Of a stretch of DNA of 64,000 bases, positions 49,747 through 58,857 are shown piece by piece. The notes under the pieces were generated by a model. That model searched no databases, was not told where the DNA came from, and saw only the letters and a program-made list of their open reading frames with translations. Within the stretch, counting starts at the first letter, position 1. Each line of letters begins with the position of its first letter. A program made the position numbers and the translations under genes. Location: assembly GCF_902729435.1 (NCBI RefSeq), contig NZ_CACVCG010000002.1, positions 1 to 64,000 on the forward strand, in the 5' to 3' direction. Source of the DNA: Magnetospirillum sp. UT-4 (GTDB taxonomy: Bacteria; Pseudomonadota; Alphaproteobacteria; Rhodospirillales; Magnetospirillaceae).

Positions 49747-52498
49747 TGGCCGCTTGCACCCGCCCGGCCAGGCGTTTCAGTTCGGCGATGGTTTCGGCGC
49801 TCGCCGGCTGACCGTCCCGGGCCGCCGCCTCGATGCGGCTGCAATGCCCGGACAGCCGGATGAAGCCGAGATTGACCGCCGCCCCCTTCAGCGCATGGGC
49901 GGCCGGCACCAGGGCGGCGGGCGTCTGGGCCGCCGTCTCGATGGCGGCGACGCGGCCGGGCAGGCCGTCGCGGAAGCGCTTCAGCAGGTCGCGGAAGTCC
50001 TCCACCCCCAGTGCGTCGCACAACTCGTCCTGGGCCTCCCCATCCACCTCGGGCTCGATGTCGATGTCGATGTCGCCGTCGTCGGCCTCGGCCGCCGGCG
50101 CCTTGTCCGGCCGCGGCGGCGGCGGCGGGCGTCCGCCCTCGCCCCAGCGCTGCAGGGTGGCGGCCAGGCGGCGGCGGTCGATGGGCTTGGCGATGAAGTC
50201 GTTCATGCCCGCCGCCAGGCAGGCGTCGCGGTCGGCGGCCATGGCGTTGGCGGTCATGGCGATGATGGTCACCGTCGCCTTCGCCCCGGCCATGGCGCGG
50301 ATCTGGCGGGTCGCCTCCAGCCCGTCGACGCGCGGCATCTGCATGTCCATCAGGACCAGGTCGTAGTCGCCCGAGGCGACCAGGCCGACCGCCTCGCCAC
50401 CGTCGCCGGCGACGTCGGCGCGGTGGCCCAGCTTGGTCAGCAGCCCGACCGCCACCTGCTGGTTGATGGCATTGTCCTCGGCCACCAGGATGCGCAGCGG
50501 TTGCGCCGGTGGCACGTCCTCCTCGGCCTGGGGCGCCGGGCCGCCGCCGCCCGCCACGGTGCCGCGGCCCAGGGCGCACAGCAGCGCCGCCAGCAGCGAG
50601 GCCTGACGGATGGGCTTGGGTATCACCTGGGCGATGGTGGCGGACGCGGCGGCGGCGACGATGTCGGCGGGCGGCACCGCGCTGGCCAGCAGCACCGGCA
50701 GCGCCCGGGTTGCGGGGTGGGCGCGCAGGACGGCGGCGAAGTCGAGGGCGGTCATGCCGGCCAGGGGATGGGCGCAAAGCACCGCGTCCACCGCCGCGCC
50801 GCGCTCGCGCGCCGTCCGCACCAGGGCGGCGGCGGCGGCGGCGTCGGGGGCCGCCACCACCTCGGCGCCCCAGGTCGCGAGCTGCCGTTCCAGGGTCTCG
50901 CGGGCGAGGTCGAGCGGCTCCACCACCAGCACCCGGGCGCCCGCCAGGGGCGGCTGCGCCGGGACGCTCGCCGGCCCGTCATGCCGGGGCAGCGGCACCT
51001 CGAACCAGAAGGTGCTGCCCTTGCCCTCGCGGCTGTCGAAGCCGATATGGCCGCCCATGGCGGTGACCAGGCGCTTGCAGATGGCCAGGCCGAGGCCGCT
51101 GCCGCCGAAACGGCGCGAGGTCGACGCCTCGGCCTGGGTGAAGGTCCCGAACAGCCTGGCCTTGGCCGTCTCGGGGATGCCGATGCCGGTGTCGCGGACG
51201 TTCACCGTCAGCAGCGGCACGCCGGCGACGCCTGGGGCCAGGTCGAACAGCATGGCGACGCCGCCGGCATCGGTGAACTTCACCGCGTTGCCGGCCAGAT
51301 TGAGCAGCACCTGGCGCAGCCGGCCGGCATCGGCCAGGAACAGGCCGTCCGACCCGGAGGGCAGGGCATAGGCCAGGTCGATGCCCTTCTCGCGCAGCCG
51401 TGGCGCCAGGATATCGACCACCCCCTCCACCAGCGGCGCCAGCTCGAAGCTGGTCACCTCGAATTCCAGCTTGCCGGCCTCCATCTTCGAGAAGTCCAGG
51501 ATGTCGTTGATGATCGACAGCAGCGATTCCGCCGACACCCGGACGGTGTTGGCGTAATGGGCCTGGTCGCGCGACAGCTCGGTGTCCAGCAGCAGGCTGG
51601 TCATGCCGATGATGCCGTTCATGGGGGTGCGGATCTCGTGGCTCACCGTTGCCAGGAATTCCGACTTGGCCTGGCTGGCGGCGTCGGCGTCGATCTTGGC
51701 CCGGCGCAAATCGTCGATGGTGCTGCCCAGGGTGGCGTTGGCGTCCAGGATCTGCTTCGACACCAGTGCGGCCAGGGCCAGCACCGCCAGGATGGTGGCG
51801 GCGACCATGGCCATCTCGATGATGCGGTAGCGGGCCTTGCGCGAGGCGATCTCGGCCTCCAGCGCCTCCAGGCGCTCGCTGGCCTGGAAGAACAGCCGGC
51901 CGGCATTCTCGCGCATGCGCAGCAGCTGCGACGAGAACTTGCGCAGTTCCGTCTGGACCCGGGCCATGGCCTCGAGCGCCGCGCCCTCGGCGAGCAGCCG
52001 GTTGCGTTCGACCAGCATGGCGTTCAGCGCGTTCACGCGACGGTCGAGTTCGAACAGCTTGGGCCGCAGCTCGACGATCTCGAGCAGCACGCCCTGGCGG
52101 ACCTCCGGGACGGCGTACTGGATGGAGCGGGACATTTCCTCCCGGTCCTCCATGTTCAGGCGGATCACCTCGACCACCGTCCCGCCGTCCTCGAGAACGT
52201 CGAGGCGGCGGCCCATGGCCAGGATCTGCGCCTTGGTCTCGTCGCGGGCGAGGTCGAGACTTTGCGGATTGGTGATGGTGGCCAGCCGGTAGATGCTGGA
52301 TTCGATGCGGGCGATGTCCTGGATGATCAGCTCGCCGATGGCGAGCCGCGCCTTCTCGTTCCGGCTCGAGCGGTCCTGCTCCTCGATCAGTTCCGAGAAC
52401 ACCAGATGCGTCCCGATCAGCAGGATGAAGCCGATCAGGAACGACAGCAGCATCAGCCCGAGACGGGCCAGCGGGTGGAACCCGGTCGTGTCCGTCAT
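49730..52498 (-). CDS. Hybrid histidine kinase with two receivers (one degenerate) and HPt
   Basis: 922 residues. TM1 (about 12-32), a ~200-residue periplasmic helical sensor, TM2 (about 235-257), HisKA with phospho-H287 ([13 protein letters not shown]) and HATPase_c ([27 protein letters not shown]). Receiver 1 (about 515-635) is degenerate: the acidic pair is E/P-type and the phosphoacceptor position reads CAHPLAG. Receiver 2 (about 655-780) is intact, with D718 in VLMDMQMP. HPt with H868 in [14 protein letters not shown] complete phosphorelay in one protein, resembling TorS/BarA-type kinases. Confidence 0.9.
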   Translation of the reverse strand: MTDTTGFHPLARLGLMLLSFLIGFILLIGTHLVFSELIEEQDRSSRNEKARLAIGELIIQDIARIESSIYRLATITNPQSLDLARDETKAQILAMGRRLDVLEDGGTVVEVIRLNMEDREEMSRSIQYAVPEVRQGVLLEIVELRPKLFELDRRVNALNAMLVERNRLLAEGAALEAMARVQTELRKFSSQLLRMRENAGRLFFQASERLEALEAEIASRKARYRIIEMAMVAATILAVLALAALVSKQILDANATLGSTIDDLRRAKIDADAASQAKSEFLATVSHEIRTPMNGIIGMTSLLLDTELSRDQAHYANTVRVSAESLLSIINDILDFSKMEAGKLEFEVTSFELAPLVEGVVDILAPRLREKGIDLAYALPSGSDGLFLADAGRLRQVLLNLAGNAVKFTDAGGVAMLFDLAPGVAGVPLLTVNVRDTGIGIPETAKARLFGTFTQAEASTSRRFGGSGLGLAICKRLVTAMGGHIGFDSREGKGSTFWFEVPLPRHDGPASVPAQPPLAGARVLVVEPLDLARETLERQLATWGAEVVAAPDAAAAAALVRTARERGAAVDAVLCAHPLAGMTALDFAAVLRAHPATRALPVLLASAVPPADIVAAAASATIAQVIPKPIRQASLLAALLCALGRGTVAGGGGPAPQAEEDVPPAQPLRILVAEDNAINQQVAVGLLTKLGHRADVAGDGGEAVGLVASGDYDLVLMDMQMPRVDGLEATRQIRAMAGAKATVTIIAMTANAMAADRDACLAAGMNDFIAKPIDRRRLAATLQRWGEGGRPPPPPRPDKAPAAEADDGDIDIDIEPEVDGEAQDELCDALGVEDFRDLLKRFRDGLPGRVAAIETAAQTPAALVPAAHALKGAAVNLGFIRLSGHCSRIEAAARDGQPASAETIAELKRLAGRVQAAISRPV

Positions 52499-52513
52499 CC
52501 GCCGAGGTCCGCC

Positions 52514-53308
52514 TTAGGTGTCGCCGCGCATGGCGGCGTCGAGGAATCCGTGCCGGCGGAAGATCGCCTGTCCCTCGGGCGAGGCCGCCAGCGCCATGAA
52601 GCGGCGCGCCCCATCGGGATTCTTCGAGAAGGTCAGCAGGTTGAGCTCCAGCTTGCTGGGCTGGGAGATCGCCGGATCGAGGTCGATGACGTCGACGATC
52701 TCGCGGTTCTCCGGGAAGAAGGCGGTGGCGCGCCAGTTCAGGATCAGGTCCGCCTGCTGGTTCTTCATGGCCTGGATCAGGTTGCGCGAATCGGTGGCGA
52801 GGAAGACCGAGCGCGCCATCACCTTGTCGAGCGTGCCGGCCCGGTCGAGGATGCGCTTGGTCTCGGCGCCGATGCTGCCGGTCTCGGGGTTGCAGACCAC
52901 CACCGCCAGATCCGGGCGCAGCAACTCGCCGATATCGGCCTTGATTCGCTTGGGGTTGCCCTTGGCGACCATCAGGGCGGCGACGTTGTAGCCCACCGGC
53001 ACCGCCTCGCCCAGCAGCCCGTCGCCCAGGAATTGCTGGCGGTAGGACGCCGCGCCGGGAAAGTAGATGTCGCCCTGGTGGGCCAGTTTCAGCGCCGAGT
53101 ACAGATCCTCGGAACCGCCCTGGCTGATGGTGAAGCGGGTGCCGTGGCGGGCCTCGACCAGGCCGGCGATCTCCTTGATCGGCTTGACCATGGTGATGCC
53201 GCAGAAGATCAGCAGCTCGTCGGCCGCCCGGGCCGGGAACGGCAATGCCGCGGCAAGCGGAAGCGCGGTCAGGCCGGTGACGACGGTGCGGCGTGAAAGC
53301 ATGGCCAT
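52514..53308 (-). CDS. Periplasmic substrate-binding protein (type 2 PBP, ModA-like)
   Basis: 264 residues. An N-terminal SRRTVVTGLTALPLAAALPFPARA signal peptide with a twin-arginine-like pair. The mature protein looks like a type 2 periplasmic binding protein: LLIFCGITMVKPIKEIAGLVEARHGTRFTISQGGSEDLYSALKLAHQGDIYFPGA, ending in ASPEGQAIFRRHGFLD, the form of molybdate/tungstate/iron-type solute binders. No permease or ATPase genes adjoin. It is 15 bp upstream of the hybrid kinase and probably acts as its ligand-sensing partner. Confidence 0.82.
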   Translation of the reverse strand: MAMLSRRTVVTGLTALPLAAALPFPARAADELLIFCGITMVKPIKEIAGLVEARHGTRFTISQGGSEDLYSALKLAHQGDIYFPGAASYRQQFLGDGLLGEAVPVGYNVAALMVAKGNPKRIKADIGELLRPDLAVVVCNPETGSIGAETKRILDRAGTLDKVMARSVFLATDSRNLIQAMKNQQADLILNWRATAFFPENREIVDVIDLDPAISQPSKLELNLLTFSKNPDGARRFMALAASPEGQAIFRRHGFLDAAMRGDT

Positions 53309-53385
53309 CTGCCCTTCTCCCCCAATGCGGATGCCTCGGCCGAATATAATACCATCGTTATGTAAATGGATGTGAAACGGCGGCG

Positions 53386-53973
53386 GTGGTGTGCCATCGC
53401 CGAATCACGCCCTGCTCGGTCCGGGTGGCGACGTCTGTGCCCGCGAGCCGGTGCACAGGCCCGGCGCCCTCAGCCTGCCGCGGCGCTCCTTCGACCGCTG
53501 GACCGAGGTCAAGCGCGGCCACCGAACTGGCGCGCATCAATTCCGAGCTGGAACAGTCCGCCTATGTCGCCTCGCACCACCTGCGCTAGAGCGCGATGAC
53601 ATTAGGTCGGCGCACGGGGTGCGCCGACCTAATGTCTGAATCGCACTCTAATTTATTGATTTAGAGGCGGATTCAACCTGATAGCATCCGGCTCTAGCCG
53701 CTGCGCATGGTGACCAGCTGCCTGCGCCTGATCCTGGACCTGCTGGATTATTCGCGCACCGGCCGCCACCGCGACGACCGCCCGCGCCGCATCGCGGTGG
53801 GCTGCCGGGCCGAGGCCGATCAGTGGCTGGTGTGGGTCGAGGACAACGGCATGGGCCTGGCCATCTGCCGCAAGATCGTCGAGCACCACCACGGACGCAT
53901 CTGGATCGAGCCGGCTTCGGACGGCGGCACCCGCTTCATGGTGTCGCTGCCGCGCCTCGGTCCATCGACCTGA
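53386..53973 (+). pseudogene. Histidine kinase remnant, interrupted by a palindromic repeat and further deleted
   Basis: Three recognisable pieces: ELARINSELEQSAYVASHHLR (HisKA start, to 53586), then, after a ~110-bp repeat, PLRMVTSCLRLILDLLDYSR (from 53698), and finally an ATPase C-terminal piece, EDNGMGLAICRKIVEHHHGRIWIE (to 53973). Between the second and third pieces the N-box and most of the ATP lid are missing. The original gene would have been a PAS-type kinase with the SHDLRQPLRMV H-box. Not functional as a kinase. Confidence 0.82.
53587..53697. repeat. Palindromic repeat inserted in the kinase pseudogene, copy 3
   Basis: The insert runs from TAGAGCGCGATGACATT to CATCCGGCTCTAG, so its ends are short inverted repeats (TAGAGC/GCTCTA). 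It interrupts the codons for ...LR|PLRMV. Inside are a perfect 18-bp inverted repeat with a 3-base loop (53598-53636) and the block shared with copy 1 (53639-53675). It begins with an in-frame stop codon. Confidence 0.82.
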
Positions 53974-54012
53974 CGGGGGGCGGAAAAACGCCGGCTTGCC
54001 GTCGGACCCCGC

Positions 54013-55017
54013 CTACCAGCGCAGCACGCCGCCGATGTTCTTCTTCTTCTCGAAGCCGCGCTTGGTCACCAGCACCCAGTCGTTGACCTGCATGAAGCGC
54101 GGCGCCAGGAACTGGTAGAGGTCGCGGATGCGCAGGATGTTATCGTCCGAGCGCACCACGAAGATCGACTTCCATACGCGGACGATGTCCTCCCAGGGCA
54201 GCAGGCGGCGGAACAGTTCGTCGCGGACCGAGCGGATGTAGTCGACCTGGTTGTCGATGTTCTTCAGCATGGCCAGGATCTCGCCGGTCTGGGCGTCGAC
54301 CTGGTCGAAATAGTCCTGGAACACCTTCAGCGCCCGCTGCGACAGGCGGGCGACCTGGTCGGTGGTCTCGATCATGCCGCGGTCGGACGAATAGAGGCGG
54401 CGGAAGCCCTGGACCTTCTCGTCCACCTTCTTGACCTCGGCGAAAAGGTCGCGCTCGGCCTCGATATAGGCCAGCTCCTTGGCCAGCGCCTCGATGTACT
54501 TCACCACCTCCTCGCGGTTGTCGCGGCCCAGGCCCAGTTCCTCGGCCGCCTCGGAGAAGGCGAGGCTGATGTTCTTCTTGACCTGCGGGTCCTCGGCCAC
54601 CTGCATCAACTCCTCGGGCGAGGTGAAGATGTGCTCGTTTCCGGTCAGCCAGGTGACCAACTGCATGGTCAGGCGCTGGTGGGCGATGCGGCGGTGGCGC
54701 TCGGTGGGTTCCCACGACGCCTCGCGGGTCAGGATTTCCTTGGGCAGCTCGTCGCCGATGCGCAGGCCGCGCACGAAGGCCAGGCCCTCGGCCACCTTGT
54801 CGAGCATGCGGCCATCGGCGGTCTCGGCGGTCAGGCCGAATTCGCGCTTGATGCCGTCGAAGCCCAGAATGGCCTCGTTGTCGGCGAGCTTGACCACCGC
54901 CACCGCCTCGCCGACATCGGTCAGGCGGAAGTAGAGGTCCTCAAAGGACTGGAAGAACTTGTGTTCGAACTTGACGACGGTGCTTTCCGTGTCGTCCGCG
55001 CTGCCGGCCGCTGCCAT
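54013..55017 (-). CDS. Hypothetical helical protein downstream of ubiTUV
   Basis: 334 residues, soluble, mainly helical with coiled-coil stretches (VVKYIEALAKELAYIEAERDLFAEVKKVDEKVQGFRRLYSSDRG). Distinctive segments: FFQSFEDLYFRLTDVGEAVAVVKLADNEAILGF at the N-terminus and LAPRFMQVNDWVLVTKRGFEKKKNIGGVLRW at the C-terminus. No known domain recognised. It lies 110 bp downstream of ubiV on the same strand and could be co-transcribed. The sequence looks well constrained (no low complexity), so it is a real gene of unknown function. Confidence 0.75.
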   Translation of the reverse strand: MAAAGSADDTESTVVKFEHKFFQSFEDLYFRLTDVGEAVAVVKLADNEAILGFDGIKREFGLTAETADGRMLDKVAEGLAFVRGLRIGDELPKEILTREASWEPTERHRRIAHQRLTMQLVTWLTGNEHIFTSPEELMQVAEDPQVKKNISLAFSEAAEELGLGRDNREEVVKYIEALAKELAYIEAERDLFAEVKKVDEKVQGFRRLYSSDRGMIETTDQVARLSQRALKVFQDYFDQVDAQTGEILAMLKNIDNQVDYIRSVRDELFRRLLPWEDIVRVWKSIFVVRSDDNILRIRDLYQFLAPRFMQVNDWVLVTKRGFEKKKNIGGVLRW

Positions 55018-55127
55018 CTCCGTTCCCCGATGCGACGCCGTCGCCCGCGCAAATCCACGGCGCGGGATCGGGCTGTGCCCCGGGGCCTAGTATGCCGGGG
55101 ACGCGGCACCGTCACAAGACTGCCAGT

Positions 55128-56054
55128 TTACCTTCCGGCCTCGACCATCAGGTGGCCCTCGCGGCCGTGGACATAGCCGTTGGCGAATTCGGCCCGCGGG
55201 CACAGGGTGGCGAGGCGGGCGCAGGAATCGTCGGGATCGACGGTGCCGGCCATGGTGTCGCGGAACAGCCGGGCCACCGCCACCATGTCCACCATCTGCG
55301 GCCACAGCCGGAAGCGGCGAACGCCGGCCGCGCGCAACGCCGCCAGCTCGCCCAGCAGGTCGAGGTAATGGTAGGACATGGTCTGGGTGCCGTTGACCGC
55401 CAGGAACGGCTCGTCGTCCAGGGTGTCGACCGCCATGCCGTCGGGGTCCTCGGCGCAGACGTACTGGCAGCCGTCCTTGGCCAGCTTGCGCGAGCGGGCG
55501 TGGTAGCAGCGGGCCGAGATGGCCAGCGGGATGCGTCCGAAGGCCTGGACCTCGATCTCGCCGGCCGCCGCCTTGGCCAGGGTGCCGATCACCGGGGCGG
55601 GCAGCTCGGCCGGCAGGCAGGTGCGGATGGCGCCCAGGGATTCGAGATAGGCCAGGGTGCCCTCGTTGTAGACGTTGACCAGCGGGCCGACGGCGAAGGG
55701 CCGCCCGGCCAGCATGCCGGCCACCGAGACGTCGTTGGCCTCGACCAGCCAGCCGCCGCCGGCCGCCAGCTCGCGCGCCTGCTCGGCCTCGCGCCCGGTC
55801 ATGATCAGGGCCAGCGAGGACAGCACCACTTCCTTGCCGGCGGCGGCCAGGCGCTCGATCACCTCGGGCAGGAAGGGAGCGAAGAAGGGCGTGCGCTTCG
55901 AGCACACCACCTCGCCGACGCAGACGGTATCCACGTCGGCCTCGTCGGCGATGCGGAAATAGAAGTCGCGCAGGGCCTCGGGCGCCCAGTTGAACAGCAC
56001 CGGACCCAGCGTCAGGTGGGCGGGGGACAGCGGCCGGTCGCCGTTCATCGCCAC
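55128..56054 (-). CDS. ubiV: O2-independent ubiquinone hydroxylation protein UbiV (U32 peptidase family)
   Basis: 308 residues. The four cysteines that hold the [4Fe-4S] cluster in UbiV are in register: one in VVCSKRTPF, then C-x12-C-x3-C in SARCYHARSRKLAKDGCQYVCAED. With UbiU it forms the complex that hydroxylates ubiquinone precursors without O2, using prephenate as oxygen source in E. coli. ATG 56054 or 56048 could be the start. The gene overlaps the ubiU stop region by about 10 bp, so the two are coupled. Confidence 0.92.
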   Translation of the reverse strand: MAMNGDRPLSPAHLTLGPVLFNWAPEALRDFYFRIADEADVDTVCVGEVVCSKRTPFFAPFLPEVIERLAAAGKEVVLSSLALIMTGREAEQARELAAGGGWLVEANDVSVAGMLAGRPFAVGPLVNVYNEGTLAYLESLGAIRTCLPAELPAPVIGTLAKAAAGEIEVQAFGRIPLAISARCYHARSRKLAKDGCQYVCAEDPDGMAVDTLDDEPFLAVNGTQTMSYHYLDLLGELAALRAAGVRRFRLWPQMVDMVAVARLFRDTMAGTVDPDDSCARLATLCPRAEFANGYVHGREGHLMVEAGR

Positions 56055-57043
56055 GCCCTCTCATAGGCGCCGGTGGTCTGGCGGCCGCCCTCGGTGATGC
56101 GGTCGAGATCGATGTCGGGCAGCGGCCGTCCCGCCATGGCCGCGTCGATGCCGGCGCGGAAGGCCTGCACCACCGCCGCCACATAGGCGCGGCCGCGCTG
56201 GCGGCCCTCGATCTTGAAGGCGGTGACCCCGGCCTTGATGAGGTCGGGCAGCATGCCCAGGGTGTTGAGCGAGGTCGGCTCCTCGAACAGGTAGCTGGCG
56301 GTGCCGTTGGCGATGAAGCGGCCCTTGCACAGGGTGGGATAGCCGGCCGGCTCGTTGGCGCCGAAGCGGTTGATGGTGAAGCCGGCCAACTGCGAGGTGG
56401 TGCCGCCGGCGCTCTCGACGTAGCGCACGTGGCTGGCCGGCGAGCACACTCCGTTCATGTTGGGCGACTGGCCGGTGGCGTAGGAGGACAGGGCGCAGCG
56501 CCCCTCGGCCATGACGCACAGGCCGCCGAACACGAACACCTCGGTCTCGACCGGGGCGATCTGGGGATTGATGGCGGCGATCTCGGCGACGGTGAGGACG
56601 CGCGGCAGCACCACCCGCTTGACCCCGAAGCGCCCGGCGTAGAAGCGGATGGAATCGGGGTTGGAGGCGGCGGCCTGGACCGACAGGTGCAGCCGCAGGC
56701 CGGGATGGCGGTGGGCGGCGTGGGCGATCAGGCCGATATCGGCCAGGATGGCGGCGTCGGCGCCCAGGCGGTCGGCATCGGCCACCGCCTGGTGCCACAG
56801 CTCCGGCTCGCCGGCGCGGGGGAAGGTGTTGATGGCCACCAGCACCTTGGCGCCCTTGTCATGGGCATAGGCGATGCCTTCCTCCAGCTCCTTGCGGCTG
56901 AAGTTGAGGCCGGGGAAGTTGCGGGCGTTGGTCTCGTCGCGGAAGCCCACATAGACGCAGTCGGCGCCGGCATCGACCGCGCTCTTCAGCGCCGCCGGGG
57001 TGCCGGCGGGGCAAACCAGTTCGGGGCGCCGCAGCTCCGCCAT
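56045..57043 (-). CDS. ubiU: O2-independent ubiquinone hydroxylation protein UbiU (U32 peptidase family)
   Basis: 332 residues. It begins AELRRPELVCPAGTPAALKSAVDAGADCVYVGF, typical of U32 proteins. Cluster cysteines match UbiU spacing: C-x6-C-x16-C in GGLCVMAEGRCALSSYATGQ...GVCSPASH, and a fourth in YPTLCKGRF. The ATG at 57043 shares one base with the ubiT stop (TGATG), so translation is coupled. It works with UbiV and UbiT under anoxic conditions. Confidence 0.93.
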   Translation of the reverse strand: MAELRRPELVCPAGTPAALKSAVDAGADCVYVGFRDETNARNFPGLNFSRKELEEGIAYAHDKGAKVLVAINTFPRAGEPELWHQAVADADRLGADAAILADIGLIAHAAHRHPGLRLHLSVQAAASNPDSIRFYAGRFGVKRVVLPRVLTVAEIAAINPQIAPVETEVFVFGGLCVMAEGRCALSSYATGQSPNMNGVCSPASHVRYVESAGGTTSQLAGFTINRFGANEPAGYPTLCKGRFIANGTASYLFEEPTSLNTLGMLPDLIKAGVTAFKIEGRQRGRAYVAAVVQAFRAGIDAAMAGRPLPDIDLDRITEGGRQTTGAYERAWR

Positions 57044-57768
57044 CACGCCAGCCCCCGCCGCGCCGCCTTGCGCAGCGCCTTGACCTCGGCCTCCAGCTCG
57101 GCCAGGCGGGCGCCCTGGGACTGGGCGCTCTGCAACGCCGGCCCGATCAGCGCCTGGCGCACCGTCTCGACGCCCGAACGGAGGCTTCCGGCCAGGTCGA
57201 GGGCCGCCGCCGCGGCGCGCTCGGCCGGGCGGGCCAGCGGGCCGAACAGGCTGGCGAAATCGGCCACCAGATCGATGCCGGCGCCATCGACGGCGTTCCT
57301 GAGCGCCACCACCACCTCGGTGTCGCCCTCGATCACCAGCTGGCGCGAGAAGAACAGCGCGTCGCCGTCGACCTTGCCCTCGGCCAGGGCGATCAGGGTC
57401 TCGAGCGGGCCGCGGATGGTGGCGTGGACCTCGTCGGGATCGACGAAGCGGCGCACCGTCAGGCTGGGCTCGGCCGGTTTCGGCTCCAGCAGCAGGGCGA
57501 AGGGCAGGTCGATGGGGTCGATGCAGACCAGGCGGTCGGCGAACGGCTCCATCCGCTCCAGGATGTCGGGGTGGCGGCGGCGCACCAGCCGCAGCAGGGC
57601 GTCGAACACCGGCTGCAGCAGCGCCGGGCGCACCGGCCCGAGGGCGAGGCCGAGCAGCAGCACCGGCGTGAACGGCGGGGTCATGGGCCGAAGGCCGGGC
57701 CGCGACTGCGCTTCCATCATGGTTCCAACGCTTCCCCAAAAGTCGGCCGGGATTCTCCAAACGGTCAT
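57043..57768 (-). CDS. ubiT: UbiT-like SCP2-domain protein
   Basis: 241 residues. The SCP2 (sterol carrier-like) domain lies at about 95-190, with VRGPLETLIALAEGKVDGDALFFSRQLVIEGDTEVVVALRNAVD closely matching UbiT/YhbT (compare the FF.RRLVIEGDTELG pattern). A C-terminal coiled coil ends the protein. UbiT binds ubiquinone intermediates and supports UbiU/V. ATG 57768 has a GGAGG six bases upstream, but the conserved part starts later. Starts at 57720, 57717 or 57684 are possible, and the position of the FNR-type box just upstream favours 57720 if the box activates this gene. Confidence 0.85.
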   Translation of the reverse strand: MTVWRIPADFWGSVGTMMEAQSRPGLRPMTPPFTPVLLLGLALGPVRPALLQPVFDALLRLVRRRHPDILERMEPFADRLVCIDPIDLPFALLLEPKPAEPSLTVRRFVDPDEVHATIRGPLETLIALAEGKVDGDALFFSRQLVIEGDTEVVVALRNAVDGAGIDLVADFASLFGPLARPAERAAAAALDLAGSLRSGVETVRQALIGPALQSAQSQGARLAELEAEVKALRKAARRGLA

Positions 57769-57779
57769 AGCCCTCCACC

Positions 57780-57793
57780 TTGACCGCCGTCAA
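57780..57793. promoter_or_regulatory. FNR/CRP-type box between ubiT and the REC-cNMP gene
   Basis: TTGACCGCCGTCAA is a perfect palindrome fitting TTGA-N6-TCAA. It is 11 bp before the longest ubiT start and 74 bp before the divergent 57868 gene. If it activates ubiT at -41.5, transcription would start near 57745, so the true ubiT start would be 57720. It may instead act on the divergent gene, with a predicted start near 57828. FNR control of ubiTUV is expected from the pathway's function. Confidence 0.6.
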
Positions 57794-57867
57794 GCGGCCA
57801 GCCCCTTGGCCGCGCTGGGATTCGGGTTTAGAACACAAGTCGGCGGGTATACGGCGAGGGGGACGCG

Positions 57868-58857
57868 ATGATCGTCGATATCGATTTCGGGCCGGTGACG
57901 GTGCTGGTGGTCGACGGCAACGCCTATGGCCGCGCCTTCCTGCGTTCGGCGCTGCAATCCTTCGGGGTCCGCCGGGTGGTCGAGGCCGCCGACGGCGATG
58001 CCGCCGTGGCGGCGCTGGAGGCCGAACGCATCGACGTGGTGCTGGTCGACGCCGAGGTGGCGCCGGCGGGCGGCACCGAACTGACCCGCTCGTTGCGTCG
58101 CGGCCGGGTCGCCGGACGGGCGGCGGTGCCGGTGGTGATGCTGTCCGAGGCCGCCGAGCCGGCGGCGGTGGCGGCGGCGCGGGCGGCCGGCATCACCGAG
58201 TTGCTGGTCAAGCCGGCCTCGGCGGAATCGCTGTATCGCCGGCTGCGCGACGCCCTGGTCAACCCGCGCCCCTTCGTCGCCGCCGAGTCCTATGTCGGCC
58301 CCTGCCGGCGCACGGTGGCGCTGGTGCCCCCCGACCAGGGCGAACGCCGCACCTCGCCGCCGCTGCCGGCGCCGCCGCCGCTGGTGGCGGTGCCGCCGGG
58401 AGTCGCCCATTCCATGGTGCGCCGCGCCCAGGCCGAGGCGCAGCTTGCCGACCGCCAGGACGGCTCGGACCGCATCCTCTACCGCCATTTCAAGGCCGGG
58501 GAGAGCATCTTCGCCGAGGGCGCGCCCGGCGACGAGGCCTATGTCATCCAGCGCGGCCGCGTCGCCATCGAGAAGGAGGTGGGCGGCCAGCCGGTGCGGC
58601 TGGGCGAGGTCGCCGCCGCCGGCGTCTTCGGCGAGATGGCGCTGATCGACGGCGAGCCGCGCATGGCCGCCGCCCGCGCCATCGAGGACACCACCTGCCT
58701 GGCCATCTCGAAGGCGGCGCTGAAGGCCCAGCTCAACCGCACCCCGGATCTGGTCATCCTGGTGGTCGAGACCCTGCTGCACGACATCCGCAAGATGGGC
58801 CGCGAACTGGTCGAGGCCCGCTCCCGCATCCGCGTGCGGCGCGAGGGCGGCGATTGA
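57868..58857 (+). CDS. Receiver domain - cyclic nucleotide-binding domain protein
   Basis: 329 residues. The N-terminal receiver has D16 and phosphoacceptor D61 (VVLVDAEVAP), with K in LLVKPAS; the second acidic-pocket residue is replaced by Gly (VDGN), so phosphorylation is uncertain. A Pro-rich linker (about 140-180) leads to a cNMP-binding domain (about 205-315): FKAGESIFAEGAPGDEAYVIQRGRVAIEK, FGEMALIDGEPRMAAARAIED. No HTH follows, so it is not a Crp/Fnr transcription factor. It may link phosphorelay and nucleotide signals by protein contacts. Confidence 0.85.
   Translation: MIVDIDFGPVTVLVVDGNAYGRAFLRSALQSFGVRRVVEAADGDAAVAALEAERIDVVLVDAEVAPAGGTELTRSLRRGRVAGRAAVPVVMLSEAAEPAAVAAARAAGITELLVKPASAESLYRRLRDALVNPRPFVAAESYVGPCRRTVALVPPDQGERRTSPPLPAPPPLVAVPPGVAHSMVRRAQAEAQLADRQDGSDRILYRHFKAGESIFAEGAPGDEAYVIQRGRVAIEKEVGGQPVRLGEVAAAGVFGEMALIDGEPRMAAARAIEDTTCLAISKAALKAQLNRTPDLVILVVETLLHDIRKMGRELVEARSRIRVRREGGD

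Noticed and set aside
52514-53308. Molybdate transporter component (ModA)
   Set aside because: The fold looks similar, but there are no modB/modC genes nearby and it is next to a sensor kinase; ligand identity cannot be set.
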